From: Denitromonas halophila
GTDB taxonomy: Bacteria > Pseudomonadota > Gammaproteobacteria > Burkholderiales > Rhodocyclaceae
Reading direction: 5' to 3'
Assembly (NCBI RefSeq): GCF_007625155.1
Contig: NZ_VMNK01000006.1
Coordinates: forward strand, 186,001 to 250,000
Length of the DNA stretch: 64,000 bases
The notes below the pieces were generated by a model. It was not told where the DNA came from. It ran no database searches and was given only the letters and a program-made list of their open reading frames with translations. Position 1 is the first letter of the stretch; the number at the start of each line of letters is the position of its first letter. The translations under genes were made by a program, and so were the position numbers. This document shows positions 9,491 through 17,580 of the stretch, piece after piece.

Positions 9491-10560
9491 TCAAACCTCC
9501 GCAAAGCCAGGCCGCACGCCACCAGCAGCGAAGGCGCATCCGCCATCAAATTTTTGGGGCGAACCTTGGAAGACAACTGCATCTTGGTAAAGGGGTTGGC
9601 GACCACCGTATCGACCTGGGTACGCCCACCCACCACTTCTGCCAGCCCGGAGATCACGGCACAGCCGCCCGCAAGGACGATGTGATCAACCTGATTGAAC
9701 TGTGTGGAGGTAAAGAAGAACTGCAGCGCGCGCGACACCTCAAGTGCCAGGCTGTCCATGAAGGGGCGCAGCAACTCACTGGCGTAGTTTTCCGGCAGGC
9801 TGCCGGAACGCTTGGCCGCCTCGGCCTCTTCGGCGCTCATGCCGTAGTGCCGGGCAATATCCTGAGTCAGCTGGTGACCACCAAAGGCCTGCTCGCGGGT
9901 ATAAACCTGCACCCCGTCGCGCAACACCGTGACGTTGAGTTGATTGGCGCCGATATCGACCAGCGCGATGATCGCGCCCTTGCCCTTCTCCGGTAGCTGC
10001 TGGCAGACGAAATCGAACGCCGACTGTGCGGCGAAGGACTCGACATCCATGATCACGGCCTTCAGGCCTGCCGCCTCGGCCGCGGCCACACGGTCTTCAA
10101 CCTTTTCTTTGCGGGAGGCCGCGATCAGGACGTCCATTTCGCCGGGCACGTCGTGAGACTCCTCCAGCACCTGGAAGTCCAGATTCACCTCATCCAGCGC
10201 AAAGGGGATGTATTGGTTGGCCTCGCTCTCGACCTGCACCTCCATCTCCTGCTCACGCAGGCCGTCGGGCAACAGGATTTTCTTGGTGATGACCGCCGAT
10301 GCCGGCAAGGCCATGGCAACTTGCTTGACCCCAGCGCCCATGCGCCTTAGCGCGCGCTTGATCGTCTCGGCGACTGCTTCGAGATTGGCAATGTTCCCGT
10401 CTGTGACCGCGTCACGAGGCAGGGGCTCGACCGCATAGCGCTCTATTCGAATCCCTTCCTTGAGGCCGCCAGAGAGCTCAACGAGCTTGACCGCCGAGGA
10501 AGAAATATCGAGCCCCACAAGTGGGCGCGCCTTCGGGTTAAAAACCGATAAGTTGATCAC
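9487..10560 (-). CDS. pilM: Type IV pilus actin-like ATPase PilM
   Basis: A 357-residue cytoplasmic actin/FtsA-like protein that binds PilN and couples the pilus motor to the inner-membrane platform. The N-terminal FNPKARPLVGLDISSSAVK carries the phosphate-1 loop of the actin fold, and later nucleotide-binding segments (ALVDIGANQLNVTV, HIVLAGGCAVISGL) are present. The start is GTG, 8 bases after AAGGG. It is the first gene of pilMNOPQ, with a good promoter candidate about 55 bases upstream. Confidence 0.95.
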   Translation of the reverse strand: MINLSVFNPKARPLVGLDISSSAVKLVELSGGLKEGIRIERYAVEPLPRDAVTDGNIANLEAVAETIKRALRRMGAGVKQVAMALPASAVITKKILLPDGLREQEMEVQVESEANQYIPFALDEVNLDFQVLEESHDVPGEMDVLIAASRKEKVEDRVAAAEAAGLKAVIMDVESFAAQSAFDFVCQQLPEKGKGAIIALVDIGANQLNVTVLRDGVQVYTREQAFGGHQLTQDIARHYGMSAEEAEAAKRSGSLPENYASELLRPFMDSLALEVSRALQFFFTSTQFNQVDHIVLAGGCAVISGLAEVVGGRTQVDTVVANPFTKMQLSSKVRPKNLMADAPSLLVACGLALRRFD

Positions 10561-10615
10561 AAAGAAAACCCTTAAATTTCTTCATGTTAGGCGCAACATG
10601 TGAAAAAACGCTTCA

Positions 10616-10644
10616 ATGCTAGCAACAACGATGGCATGTGTAAA
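10616..10644 (-). promoter_or_regulatory. Sigma-70-type promoter for the pilMNOPQ operon
   Basis: Minus strand: a -35 box TTTACA (10639-10644), a 17-bp spacer and a -10 box TAGCAT (10616-10621). Transcription would begin near 10609, about 50 bases before the pilM GTG. It is back to back with the mrcA promoter. Confidence 0.6.
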
Positions 10645-10667
10645 GAATCGCTTTCCAGCGTCATTCA

Positions 10668-10697
10668 TTGGAGCCGTTGCGCCTGCGCCCGTATAAT
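10668..10697 (+). promoter_or_regulatory. Sigma-70-type promoter for mrcA
   Basis: A perfect -10 box TATAAT (10692-10697) lies 18 bp after TTGGAG (10668-10673). Transcription would begin near 10704, which rules out in-frame starts upstream of the ATG at 10731. Confidence 0.65.
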
Positions 10698-10730
10698 CGC
10701 CACGACTCATCTACAGGACATTTACGACGC

Positions 10731-13199
10731 ATGCGCTGGGTTCTTTACCCGTTTTTCGCCCTGATGGGGCTGGCGGTCATGGGTGTCGCCACTTTGGCTG
10801 CAGTGGCGGCATTCGCGTGGCCGAAGCTTCCGTCGCTTGAAATCCTCACTGACTACCGCCCAAAGATCCCCCTCCGAATCTACACCTCGGACGGGCATCT
10901 CATTGGTGAATATGGCGAAGAGCGCCGGACATTTGTCACGATCACCGATGTGCCGGCGGTACTCAAGCACGCCATTCTCTCGGCCGAAGACGAGCGCTTC
11001 TACGAGCACCCCGGGGTCGATCTGCTGGGCATCGCGCGCGCCGCATCCGCCAATCTGATCTCCGGCGGCAAGGCGCAGGGCGCGTCGACCATCACCATGC
11101 AGGTGGCGCGAAACTTCTTCCTGACGCGCGAAAAGACCATCACCCGCAAGCTCTACGAAATTCTGCTGTCACTCAAGATTGAACAAAATCTCAGCAAAGA
11201 CCAGATTCTTGAGCTGTACGTCAATCAGATCTACCTCGGCCGCCGCGCCTACGGCTTCTCCGCCGCCGCACGCACCTACTATGGCAAGCAGCTGAGCGAG
11301 CTCACCGTCGGCGAAGCCGCCATGCTGGCCGGCCTGCCCAAGGCACCATCGGCCTACAACCCCGTCGTCAACCCGAGTCGCGCCCAGCTGCGCCAGCACT
11401 ATGTGCTGCGCCGCATGCACGAGCTGCGTTTCATCGATGACACCACGCTTGAAGCCGCCCGCGCCGAGCCGATCCGCACCGCCAAAGCCTCGGCCGCCGA
11501 TCGCAATGAAACCTCGTTCTTCCACGCAGACTACGTCGCCGAGATGGCCCGTCAGATCGCCGTTGAGCAGTTCGAGGACAAGGCCTACGAGCTGGGCATC
11601 CGTATCATCACCACGATCACCCGGGACGAGCAGGAAGCCGCCTATCAAGCGCTGCGCGATGGTCTGTTGGCCTACGATCGCCGCCATGGCTATCGCGGCC
11701 CCGAAAAATTCATGGAGCTTCCGCCCGCCGGCGACCTGCGCAATGAAGCGATCGAAACCGCACTTGGCGAGGTGCCCGACTATGGCGACATGCTCGCCGC
11801 CGTCGTGACACAAGCCAGCCCGAAATCGGTCACGGTCTATCGCGGCGGAAAGAGCATCACCATCGGCGACAAGGGCTTGCGCTTTGCCGCCCCCATGCTC
11901 AGCGAGAAGGCCCCGGCCGCCAAACGTATCCGGCCGGGCGCCATCGTGCGCATCCGCGACGAAAAGAAGGACGGCTGGCAGCTCACTCAACTCCCCGACG
12001 TCGAAGGCGCGCTGGTGGCCATCGACTCCGACACCGGCGCTGTCCGCGCGCTGGTCGGCGGTTTCGACTTTTACCGCAACAAGTTCAACCACGCCACGCA
12101 AGCCATGCGTCAGCCCGGCTCCGGCTTCAAGCCCTTCATCTTCTCCGCCGCGCTGGAACGCGGCTACAGCCCGGGCACCTATGTCGAAGACGAGCCCTTG
12201 TACTTCCCTGCCGGTGTCACCGGCAGCCAGGAGTGGGAGCCCGGCAACTACGATCACAAATATGAAGGCCCGATCACCCTGCGCCGTGCGCTGGCCAAAT
12301 CGAAAAACATGGTATCGATTCGCTTGCTGCAATCGGTCAGCCCGAACTACGCGCAGGACTACATCAGCCGCTTCGGCTTCCCGCCGCAAAACCACCCTGC
12401 CTACCTCACCATGGCACTGGGCGCCGGCGCCGCCACGCCCTGGGAGATGGCCACTGGCTACGCGGTGTTCGCCAATGGCGGGTATCGCGTGCAGCCCTAT
12501 GTCATCAAGGAGATCCTCGACGACGCCGGCAACACCATCGCCAAGGTCGACCCGCCGGTGGCCGGCAAGACCGCCGCCAAGGTCATCGACGAGCGCAACG
12601 CCTTCGTCATGGATTCGATGCTGCAGGAAGTCGTTCGGGCAGGCACGGCCACGCGGGCGCTCAAGCTCAAGCGAGGCGACCTGGCCGGCAAGACCGGCAC
12701 CACCAATGACTATGTCGATGCCTGGTTCTGCGGCTACAACCCGGAGGTCGTGGCGATCTCCTGGGTCGGCTTCGACCAGCCCAAGAATCTCGGCCGCGGC
12801 GAAACCGGGGGTGCCACCGCACTACCGATCTGGATTGACTACATGAAGGTCGCGCTCGAAGGCCGACCCGAAACCAAGATTCCGCAGCCGAGTCGCCTGA
12901 ACCACATCAGCGCACGGCCCGATGTCGAGCCCGACTGGGTCTATGCCGAAAACGAAGCGCCGATGCCGCCCGAGCTGCCCGAGATGATGCTCGAAGACGG
13001 AAGCGTGGCGATGGAAGCGCCCAACGAAGCGATTCCGGCCTTCCCGGCAGAGCTCTTTGGTGGTCGCCGCAGCGCCCCGCCGCCGATGCCCGTGGTGCCC
13101 AGAACGCAGGCGCCCGCGCCGGTAGAGGATCTGCGCCCCACGCCCGCGCCGGTCATCAATCGTCGGCCGAATTCAATCAGCGCCATGCCGCAGCGCTGA
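10731..13199 (+). CDS. mrcA: Penicillin-binding protein 1A (bifunctional glycosyltransferase/transpeptidase)
   Basis: An 822-residue class A PBP that polymerises lipid II and cross-links peptidoglycan. The ATG at 10731 is preferred over an in-frame TTG at 10668 because the TTG lies inside the promoter; ACAGGA lies 12 bases upstream. A membrane anchor covers residues 5-28. The GT51 domain has the catalytic Glu86 in EDERFYEHPG. The transpeptidase has the nucleophile Ser464 in SGFK, a SKNM motif, and KTGT beginning at Lys654. The C-terminal tail (about residues 750-822) is Pro/Ala-rich and probably disordered. It is divergent from pilM, as in many proteobacteria. Confidence 0.95.
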   Translation: MRWVLYPFFALMGLAVMGVATLAAVAAFAWPKLPSLEILTDYRPKIPLRIYTSDGHLIGEYGEERRTFVTITDVPAVLKHAILSAEDERFYEHPGVDLLGIARAASANLISGGKAQGASTITMQVARNFFLTREKTITRKLYEILLSLKIEQNLSKDQILELYVNQIYLGRRAYGFSAAARTYYGKQLSELTVGEAAMLAGLPKAPSAYNPVVNPSRAQLRQHYVLRRMHELRFIDDTTLEAARAEPIRTAKASAADRNETSFFHADYVAEMARQIAVEQFEDKAYELGIRIITTITRDEQEAAYQALRDGLLAYDRRHGYRGPEKFMELPPAGDLRNEAIETALGEVPDYGDMLAAVVTQASPKSVTVYRGGKSITIGDKGLRFAAPMLSEKAPAAKRIRPGAIVRIRDEKKDGWQLTQLPDVEGALVAIDSDTGAVRALVGGFDFYRNKFNHATQAMRQPGSGFKPFIFSAALERGYSPGTYVEDEPLYFPAGVTGSQEWEPGNYDHKYEGPITLRRALAKSKNMVSIRLLQSVSPNYAQDYISRFGFPPQNHPAYLTMALGAGAATPWEMATGYAVFANGGYRVQPYVIKEILDDAGNTIAKVDPPVAGKTAAKVIDERNAFVMDSMLQEVVRAGTATRALKLKRGDLAGKTGTTNDYVDAWFCGYNPEVVAISWVGFDQPKNLGRGETGGATALPIWIDYMKVALEGRPETKIPQPSRLNHISARPDVEPDWVYAENEAPMPPELPEMMLEDGSVAMEAPNEAIPAFPAELFGGRRSAPPPMPVVPRTQAPAPVEDLRPTPAPVINRRPNSISAMPQR

Positions 13200-13242
13200 C
13201 GGCGGGCGCACGCCGTAGCGGCGGCGCGTTCCAAACGCGCGC

Positions 13243-13278
13243 GGCGGGGCGACACCCTCATGTCGCCCCGCCTTTTTT
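13243..13278 (+). terminator. Rho-independent terminator of mrcA
   Basis: A perfect 12-bp stem (13243-13254 pairing with 13261-13272), a 6-nt loop, then six T (13273-13278). It ends a few bases before the convergent cyaY stop. Confidence 0.92.
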
Positions 13279-13283
13279 ATTGA

Positions 13284-13610
13284 TCAGGCCGCCGGCATCA
13301 CCGTTACCGCACGGCCGCCCTGGTCGCTGGTCACCCGCGACAGCACGATATACAGCTCCTCGCCGCCGCGCGTATCCACCCACTGCCCATTCTGCAGCCG
13401 AAAGTGAAAGCCGCCGCTGCGTGCCGCCAGCCAGATTTCCTGCGCGGCCACATGGCGATTGATCACCAGCTTGCTGTCATCGTCAAAGCTCACCTCGAGC
13501 ACACCGCCCGGCTGCACCTCGACATCCAGCTCCGCGCCGCAGGCTTCCAGCGCGTATTCGATCTTTTCCAGTTCCCGCTCTGCCACGGCAACAAACGTCG
13601 ATTCATCCAT
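13284..13610 (-). CDS. cyaY: Iron donor protein CyaY (bacterial frataxin)
   Basis: A 108-residue frataxin homologue that binds iron and modulates iron-sulphur cluster assembly by IscS/IscU. The acidic N-terminal helix (DESTFVAVAERELEKIEYALE), the VSFDDDSKLVINRH strand pair and the conserved QEIWLAARSGGFHF match the family in order and length. It is convergent with mrcA and divergent from the lptM-like gene, the usual betaproteobacterial context beside lysA. Confidence 0.93.
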   Translation of the reverse strand: MDESTFVAVAERELEKIEYALEACGAELDVEVQPGGVLEVSFDDDSKLVINRHVAAQEIWLAARSGGFHFRLQNGQWVDTRGGEELYIVLSRVTSDQGGRAVTVMPAA

Positions 13611-13657
13611 GCCTCACCCCCTTTCTGCTACGATTTTGCTTTTTTTCCGGCCCATCA

Positions 13658-13804
13658 ATGACGATCCGACGCGCCGTCCTGTTTTTCGCCCTGCCCTTCC
13701 TGCTGGCTGCCTGCGGCATCAAGGGCGATCTTTATATTCCGGAACGACCCGCTGCCAACGCTGCGGATAGTACCAAACCCCAAGCCCCCCGCTCCGCACA
13801 ATGA
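13658..13804 (+). CDS. lptM: LptM/YifL-type small outer-membrane lipoprotein
   Basis: A 48-residue lipoprotein. A charged start (MTIRRAV) is followed by a hydrophobic stretch and the lipobox LAAC, with the acylated Cys at residue 19. The diagnostic CGIKGDLYIP follows at once. In enterobacteria LptM (formerly YifL) helps LptD mature in the LPS transport machine; that role is inferred here from the motif. The tail is Pro/Ala-rich. The stop codon overlaps the lysA start (ATGA at 13801-13804), which supports a real, coupled gene. An lptM-lysA pair is also the E. coli neighbourhood (yifL beside dapF/lysA functions). Confidence 0.9.
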   Translation: MTIRRAVLFFALPFLLAACGIKGDLYIPERPAANAADSTKPQAPRSAQ

Positions 13805-15060
13805 CCGCCTATCCCATGCCGACCCTCACGGGCGACGCCGCCCTGCAGGTCGAAGCCGTTCCGCTGACCGCCATTGCCGAACAATTCGGCACGCCCACCT
13901 ACGTATACTCCCGCGCTGCGCTGACAGAAGCCTTTCAAGCCTATCAGCACGCGCTGGCCGGTCGTCGGGCGAGCATCTGCTATGCCGTCAAGGCCAACTC
14001 CAACCTCGGCATCCTCAACGCCTTCGCCCGCCTCGGCGCCGGGTTCGACATCGTCTCGGGCGGCGAGCTGCAACGCGTGATCGCCGCCGGCGGTGACGCC
14101 GCCAAAGTGGTGTTCTCCGGCGTGGGTAAAACCTCGGTCGAAATGCGTCAGGCGCTGGACGCCGGCATTCGCTGCTTCAACGTTGAATCCGCCGCCGAGC
14201 TGGATCGCCTGGCCAGCGTCGCCGCCGAGTGCGGCAAGGTCGCGCCGATCGCCTTCCGGGTCAATCCCGACGTCGACCCCAAGACCCACCCCTACATTTC
14301 CACCGGGCTGAAGAACAACAAGTTCGGGGTCGCTTTCGACGATGCCATCGCGCTCTACCGCAAGGCCGCCACGCTGCCAGGCATCGCCATCAAGGGCATC
14401 GCCTCGCACATCGGCTCGCAACTGCTCGACCCGGCCCCCGCCGGCGAAGCCGCCGAGCGCGTACTCACGCTGGTCGAGCAACTGGCCACCGAAGGCATCA
14501 CCCTCGCGCACATCGATATCGGTGGCGGCATGGGCATTCGCTATTCCGACGAAACCCCACCGGTCGCCGACGACTACCTCGCCCCCGTGCTCAAGGCACT
14601 GGCCGACCGCAGCGAAGAAATCCTGCTCGAGCCGGGCCGTTCGCTGATCGGCAACGCCGGCCTGCTGCTGACCCGCATCGAATACCTCAAGCCGGGCCAG
14701 GAAAAGCACTTTGCCGTCGTCGACGCCGCCATGAACGACCTCGCCCGCCCCGCGCTCTACGACGCCTTCCATGAAGTCGTGCCAGTCATCGCGCGCGACC
14801 TGCCCGCCCAGACTTACGATGTGGTCGGCCCCATCTGCGAAAGCGGCGACTTCCTCGCCCGCAACCGCGCACTCAAGGTCGCCGACGGCGATCTGCTCGC
14901 CATCCTCTCGGCCGGCGCCTATGGCATGACCATGGCCAGCAACTACAACACCCGCGCCCGCGCGGCGGAAGTCATGGTCGACGGCAAGCAATGCCATCTC
15001 ATCCGCGAACGCGAGAACATCGCCGACCTGTTTGCGCTGGAGCGGCGCCTGCCAGACTGA
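13801..15060 (+). CDS. lysA: Diaminopimelate decarboxylase
   Basis: A 419-residue fold-type III PLP enzyme that converts meso-diaminopimelate to L-lysine, the last step of lysine synthesis. The PLP lysine is Lys64 in ICYAVKANSN. The glycine-rich phosphate-binding turn is in HIDIGGGMGIRY, and the active-site cysteine region is GPICESGDFLA. The N-terminal alpha/beta barrel is followed by a C-terminal beta domain; the length is normal. It overlaps the lptM-like gene by 4 bases and ends at a strong two-way terminator. Confidence 0.96.
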   Translation: MTAYPMPTLTGDAALQVEAVPLTAIAEQFGTPTYVYSRAALTEAFQAYQHALAGRRASICYAVKANSNLGILNAFARLGAGFDIVSGGELQRVIAAGGDAAKVVFSGVGKTSVEMRQALDAGIRCFNVESAAELDRLASVAAECGKVAPIAFRVNPDVDPKTHPYISTGLKNNKFGVAFDDAIALYRKAATLPGIAIKGIASHIGSQLLDPAPAGEAAERVLTLVEQLATEGITLAHIDIGGGMGIRYSDETPPVADDYLAPVLKALADRSEEILLEPGRSLIGNAGLLLTRIEYLKPGQEKHFAVVDAAMNDLARPALYDAFHEVVPVIARDLPAQTYDVVGPICESGDFLARNRALKVADGDLLAILSAGAYGMTMASNYNTRARAAEVMVDGKQCHLIRERENIADLFALERRLPD

Positions 15061-15086
15061 AACCACGCCGACGTGCAGCAACGCGT

Positions 15087-15124
15087 AAAAAGGGCGCTGA
15101 ATCGTAGAGATTCAGCGCCCTTTT
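15087..15124. terminator. Bidirectional terminator between lysA and a PEP-CTERM gene
   Basis: A perfect 12-bp stem (15092-15103 with 15109-15120) and a 5-nt loop. There are A residues before it and TTTT after it, so it can end lysA (plus) and the facing PEP-CTERM gene (minus). Confidence 0.9.
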
Positions 15125-15150
15125 GCCATGCATTTAAACCGCGTCAGATG

Positions 15151-15903
15151 CTACCCCACGTGCTTGCGACGTCGCGCCACCGCAGAGACCACCCCCAAGC
15201 CAGCAAGCAGCATGGCGTAGGTCTCGGGCTCCGGCACCGGCGCCATCACCGTGAACGCCGTCAGATTGGGCGCCATCAGCGACACATCGCCGCTCGACAG
15301 TTTGGCCCACTGCGACGGATCGCCGACGCTCTCCGCATAGCCACCAAAGCCACCGGCGCTGCTGCGGTCACCGGTGTATTCCGCAAACTTGACCGTCCCG
15401 CCAAGCGCAGTCGCCTTCGCCTCAAGGCCCGACCCGGCAATCTCACTGGCAAAGCTTGTGCCATAGCCCAGCGCCGCCAGTGGCAGCACTCCGCCAACAC
15501 CGTCGTCGCGATACAGCATCACGCTCTCGTTGGTTTGCGCCAGCGAAAAGCTCCCGCTTCGCGACACCGTGCCATCCGACACTGCCACATTCGCGGCCGA
15601 GTCCACCGCCGAAAAACGCACCACACTGCCGGCCGATAGCGCACTCGACAAGGTCCAGCTGAGCACGCCCTCACCCGAATCAAACGCCCCGCCAGCCCCC
15701 AACGCCGAACCGTTCCAGCTTTTGTCGGTCACGAAAAGTTGCGTACCGGCGACCAGATCAACAAATGATGCAAGGGCAAAGCCATCTTCACTGGCGTTGA
15801 TCGCCACAAACGACAGATCACCCACGCGAGGCACTGCAGCAGACGCCGGAATGGCAACCATCGACAACCCAACCGAAAGCGCCACAAAGTATCCGTTTTT
15901 CAT
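15151..15903 (-). CDS. PEP-CTERM sorting-domain protein (probable exosortase substrate)
   Basis: A 250-residue exported protein. The start ATG (15901-15903) follows AGAGGTCAAAAAACA; a longer in-frame reading exists but lacks a signal peptide at its start. The signal peptide MKNGYFVALSVGLSMVAIPASA probably ends near residue 22. The central region (VGDLSFVAINASEDGFALAS, DLVAGTQLFVTDKSWNG) resembles beta-sandwich surface domains with a lamin-tail-like look, but I cannot name its function. The C-terminal sorting signal has PEP at residues 224-226, a hydrophobic helix and the RRR cluster. It is about 16 kb from the exosortase gene that presumably processes it. A sigma-54-like promoter lies 40 bases upstream. 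Confidence 0.88.
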   Translation of the reverse strand: MKNGYFVALSVGLSMVAIPASAAVPRVGDLSFVAINASEDGFALASFVDLVAGTQLFVTDKSWNGSALGAGGAFDSGEGVLSWTLSSALSAGSVVRFSAVDSAANVAVSDGTVSRSGSFSLAQTNESVMLYRDDGVGGVLPLAALGYGTSFASEIAGSGLEAKATALGGTVKFAEYTGDRSSAGGFGGYAESVGDPSQWAKLSSGDVSLMAPNLTAFTVMAPVPEPETYAMLLAGLGVVSAVARRRKHVG

Positions 15904-15942
15904 TGTTTTTTGACCTCTAATCATGTGGAGGCCAAACCTTAC

Positions 15943-15958
15943 AGCAACGCATATGTCA
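15943..15958 (-). promoter_or_regulatory. Sigma-54-like -24/-12 promoter of the PEP-CTERM gene at 15.2-15.9 kb
   Basis: Minus strand TGACAT-N5-TTGCT (consensus TGGCAC-N5-TTGCW). The -12 half is perfect; the -24 half differs at two places, including one G of the GG pair. Its GC lies about 40 bases before the start codon. It is embedded in the palindrome GCATATG-N-CATATGC, which could instead be a repressor site. Confidence 0.4.
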
Positions 15959-16032
15959 TATGCAAATGGATTTTCGCTGCGCCTGACTCGGCGCCGTCGC
16001 ACTCTGGGTAAAGCGGCGGCCATGTCAACGTC

Positions 16033-16196
16033 GTAGAGTGGTCAGCTTTGATGCCCACCAAACAGGCGGTGCCGCGCAGGACGGTGCCGGTCGGTTGGAT
16101 TGCTTGGCGGGTGGTGATCGGTGGTGGACATGCCCGATGCGGATGATCTGGGCTCGAGTCGGTCGTTGCTGGTGGGCGGCGAGCCGCCGAGCCTAC
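16033..16196. repeat. Pair of inverted GTAG-headed palindromes (REP-like)
   Basis: The plus copy at 16033-16059 (GTAG, then a GTGG...CCAC-type hairpin) and the minus copy at 16171-16196 (GTAG, then a GGCGGC/GCCGCC hairpin) face each other. The GTAG of the second copy (16193-16196) includes the stop codon of the next gene. The sequence between them shows no gene. Confidence 0.65.
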
Positions 16197-16552
16197 GTGG
16201 CAGGGGGTGTATCGGGCGTTTCGGCGCGGGCGATGTCGCTGAGTTGGAGGAGCGCGTGGCCGAAGGCTTTCCAGGCGTGGCCGCCGTGGGAGTGGATGCC
16301 GATGGCGGCGCTTTCGGCCATGGTTTTGAGCATCAGCACGCCCAAGGCGAACAGTTCGCCCTTGGCTTTGAGGCGGGGGTTGGGGTCGCGCGCCAGGGCT
16401 TCGATGTGTTTCGGTGTGCTGCTCAGGGCTTCGCGTGCGAGGGCCATCATTTGGGCCTCGTCGTCCCAGTCGAGGCCAAGCACCAAGCCGCGCACCACCA
16501 TTTCGCGATCAAGCGCGGTGGCGTCTCTTTGATAGTTTTCAAATCCGCTCAT
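16193..16552 (-). CDS. Small protein of unknown function
   Basis: A 119-residue soluble protein whose family I do not recognise. It starts MSGFENYQRDATALDREMVV and looks mostly helical. It contains a His/Gly-rich stretch (IGIHSHGGHAWKAF) that could bind metal. ATG 16552 is preferred to an in-frame TTG at 16573 further upstream. Its stop codon TAG falls in the GTAG head of a REP-like palindrome, so the last residues may have been shaped by that insertion. REP-like elements flank it on both sides and it is not tightly linked to rfbD. Confidence 0.6.
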   Translation of the reverse strand: MSGFENYQRDATALDREMVVRGLVLGLDWDDEAQMMALAREALSSTPKHIEALARDPNPRLKAKGELFALGVLMLKTMAESAAIGIHSHGGHAWKAFGHALLQLSDIARAETPDTPPAT

Positions 16553-16579
16553 CGGGATCCGGCTTTTCGACAAACGTCG

Positions 16580-16610
16580 GGCGGATGCGCCTGCGGCTTA
16601 TCCGCCCTAC
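16580..16610 (-). repeat. REP element, GGCGGAT family
   Basis: Minus orientation: GTAG head at 16607-16610, then arms GGCGGAT/ATCCGCC around a GC-rich loop. It is the same family as the copies beside the RAYT gene (45994-46063). It lies between the rfbD stop and the small unknown gene. Confidence 0.8.
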
Positions 16611-16683
16611 GCGGTGCCGACATCGGGGTTTGGCGTGATCGGCAATCGCCGATCGATGCGCGCCCGGGTCCGCCCGACGCGAT

Positions 16684-17580
16684 TCATGGGGCGATCCGTT
16701 CTTCGAGGCAACGTAGCAGCGCGTCGCGCCAGTGGGGCATAACGATGCGGGTTTCTTCCGCGAGCCGGGCACCGTCGAGCCGCGAGTTGTGGGGTCGCGC
16801 GGCGGGGGTTGGGTAGGCGCTGGTGGGGATGGATTCGATCTCGCGCAGCTTCCACGGGTGATCGGGCCAGCGCTGCACGGCGAGGCGGTGGATCTCTTCG
16901 GCAAAACCGTGCCAGGTCGTCTCGCCGGCGGCGCTGAGGTTGAAAGTGCGCTGCACCGGATCGCCTGCGGCGGTCGCCGTTTGCGCCCAGCAGATCAGCC
17001 CGGCGGTGGCATCGGCGATGTTGCGGGCCCAAGTCGGCGCGCCGTGCTGGTCGCCGACCACACGCAGGGCTTCGCGCTCGGCGAACAGGCGCAGCATGGT
17101 GGCGACAAAGTTTTGCCCGCGCGCGGCGTACACCCAGGTGGTGCGCAGGATCAGGTGATCGCAGCCGGAGGCGGCAATCGCCGCCTCGCCGGCCAATTTG
17201 CTGGCGCCATAGACATTGAGCGGCGCGGTGGCGTCGGTTTCGGTATAGGGCGTGGCCTTGCGGCCATCGAACACATAATCGGTGGAGTAATGCACCAGCA
17301 GCGCGCCCAATTCGCGAGCGGTGTCAGCCAACGCCCCAACCGCTTCGGCGTTGATGCGGTGGGCCAGCTCGGGCTCGCTCTCGGCTTTGTCGACCGCGGT
17401 GTAAGCCGCGGCATTCACGATCACGTCCGGCGCGTAGCCCGCCACCACGGCGGCGGCCGCTTGCGGGTCGGACAGATCGCAGGCGGCGCGGTCGAGCGCC
17501 ACCACTTCGCCCAGCGGCATCAGGCTGCGCGCCAGTTCCCAGCCCACTTGCCCGGTCGCGCCGGTAACGAGCAGCTTCAT
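16684..17580 (-). CDS. rfbD: dTDP-4-dehydrorhamnose reductase
   Basis: A 298-residue short-chain dehydrogenase that reduces dTDP-4-keto-L-rhamnose to dTDP-L-rhamnose, the last step of the pathway. The NADPH-binding GATGQVGWEL is at residues 6-15. STDYVFDG and the catalytic YGASK (Tyr-x-x-x-Lys) are present. It is the last gene of rfbB-A-C-D here and overlaps the rfbC stop by 4 bases. Confidence 0.95.
   Translation of the reverse strand: MKLLVTGATGQVGWELARSLMPLGEVVALDRAACDLSDPQAAAAVVAGYAPDVIVNAAAYTAVDKAESEPELAHRINAEAVGALADTARELGALLVHYSTDYVFDGRKATPYTETDATAPLNVYGASKLAGEAAIAASGCDHLILRTTWVYAARGQNFVATMLRLFAEREALRVVGDQHGAPTWARNIADATAGLICWAQTATAAGDPVQRTFNLSAAGETTWHGFAEEIHRLAVQRWPDHPWKLREIESIPTSAYPTPAARPHNSRLDGARLAEETRIVMPHWRDALLRCLEERIAP

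Noticed and set aside
11169-12395. Antisense frame inside mrcA
   Set aside because: Shadow of PBP1A; no ribosome site, signal or domain.
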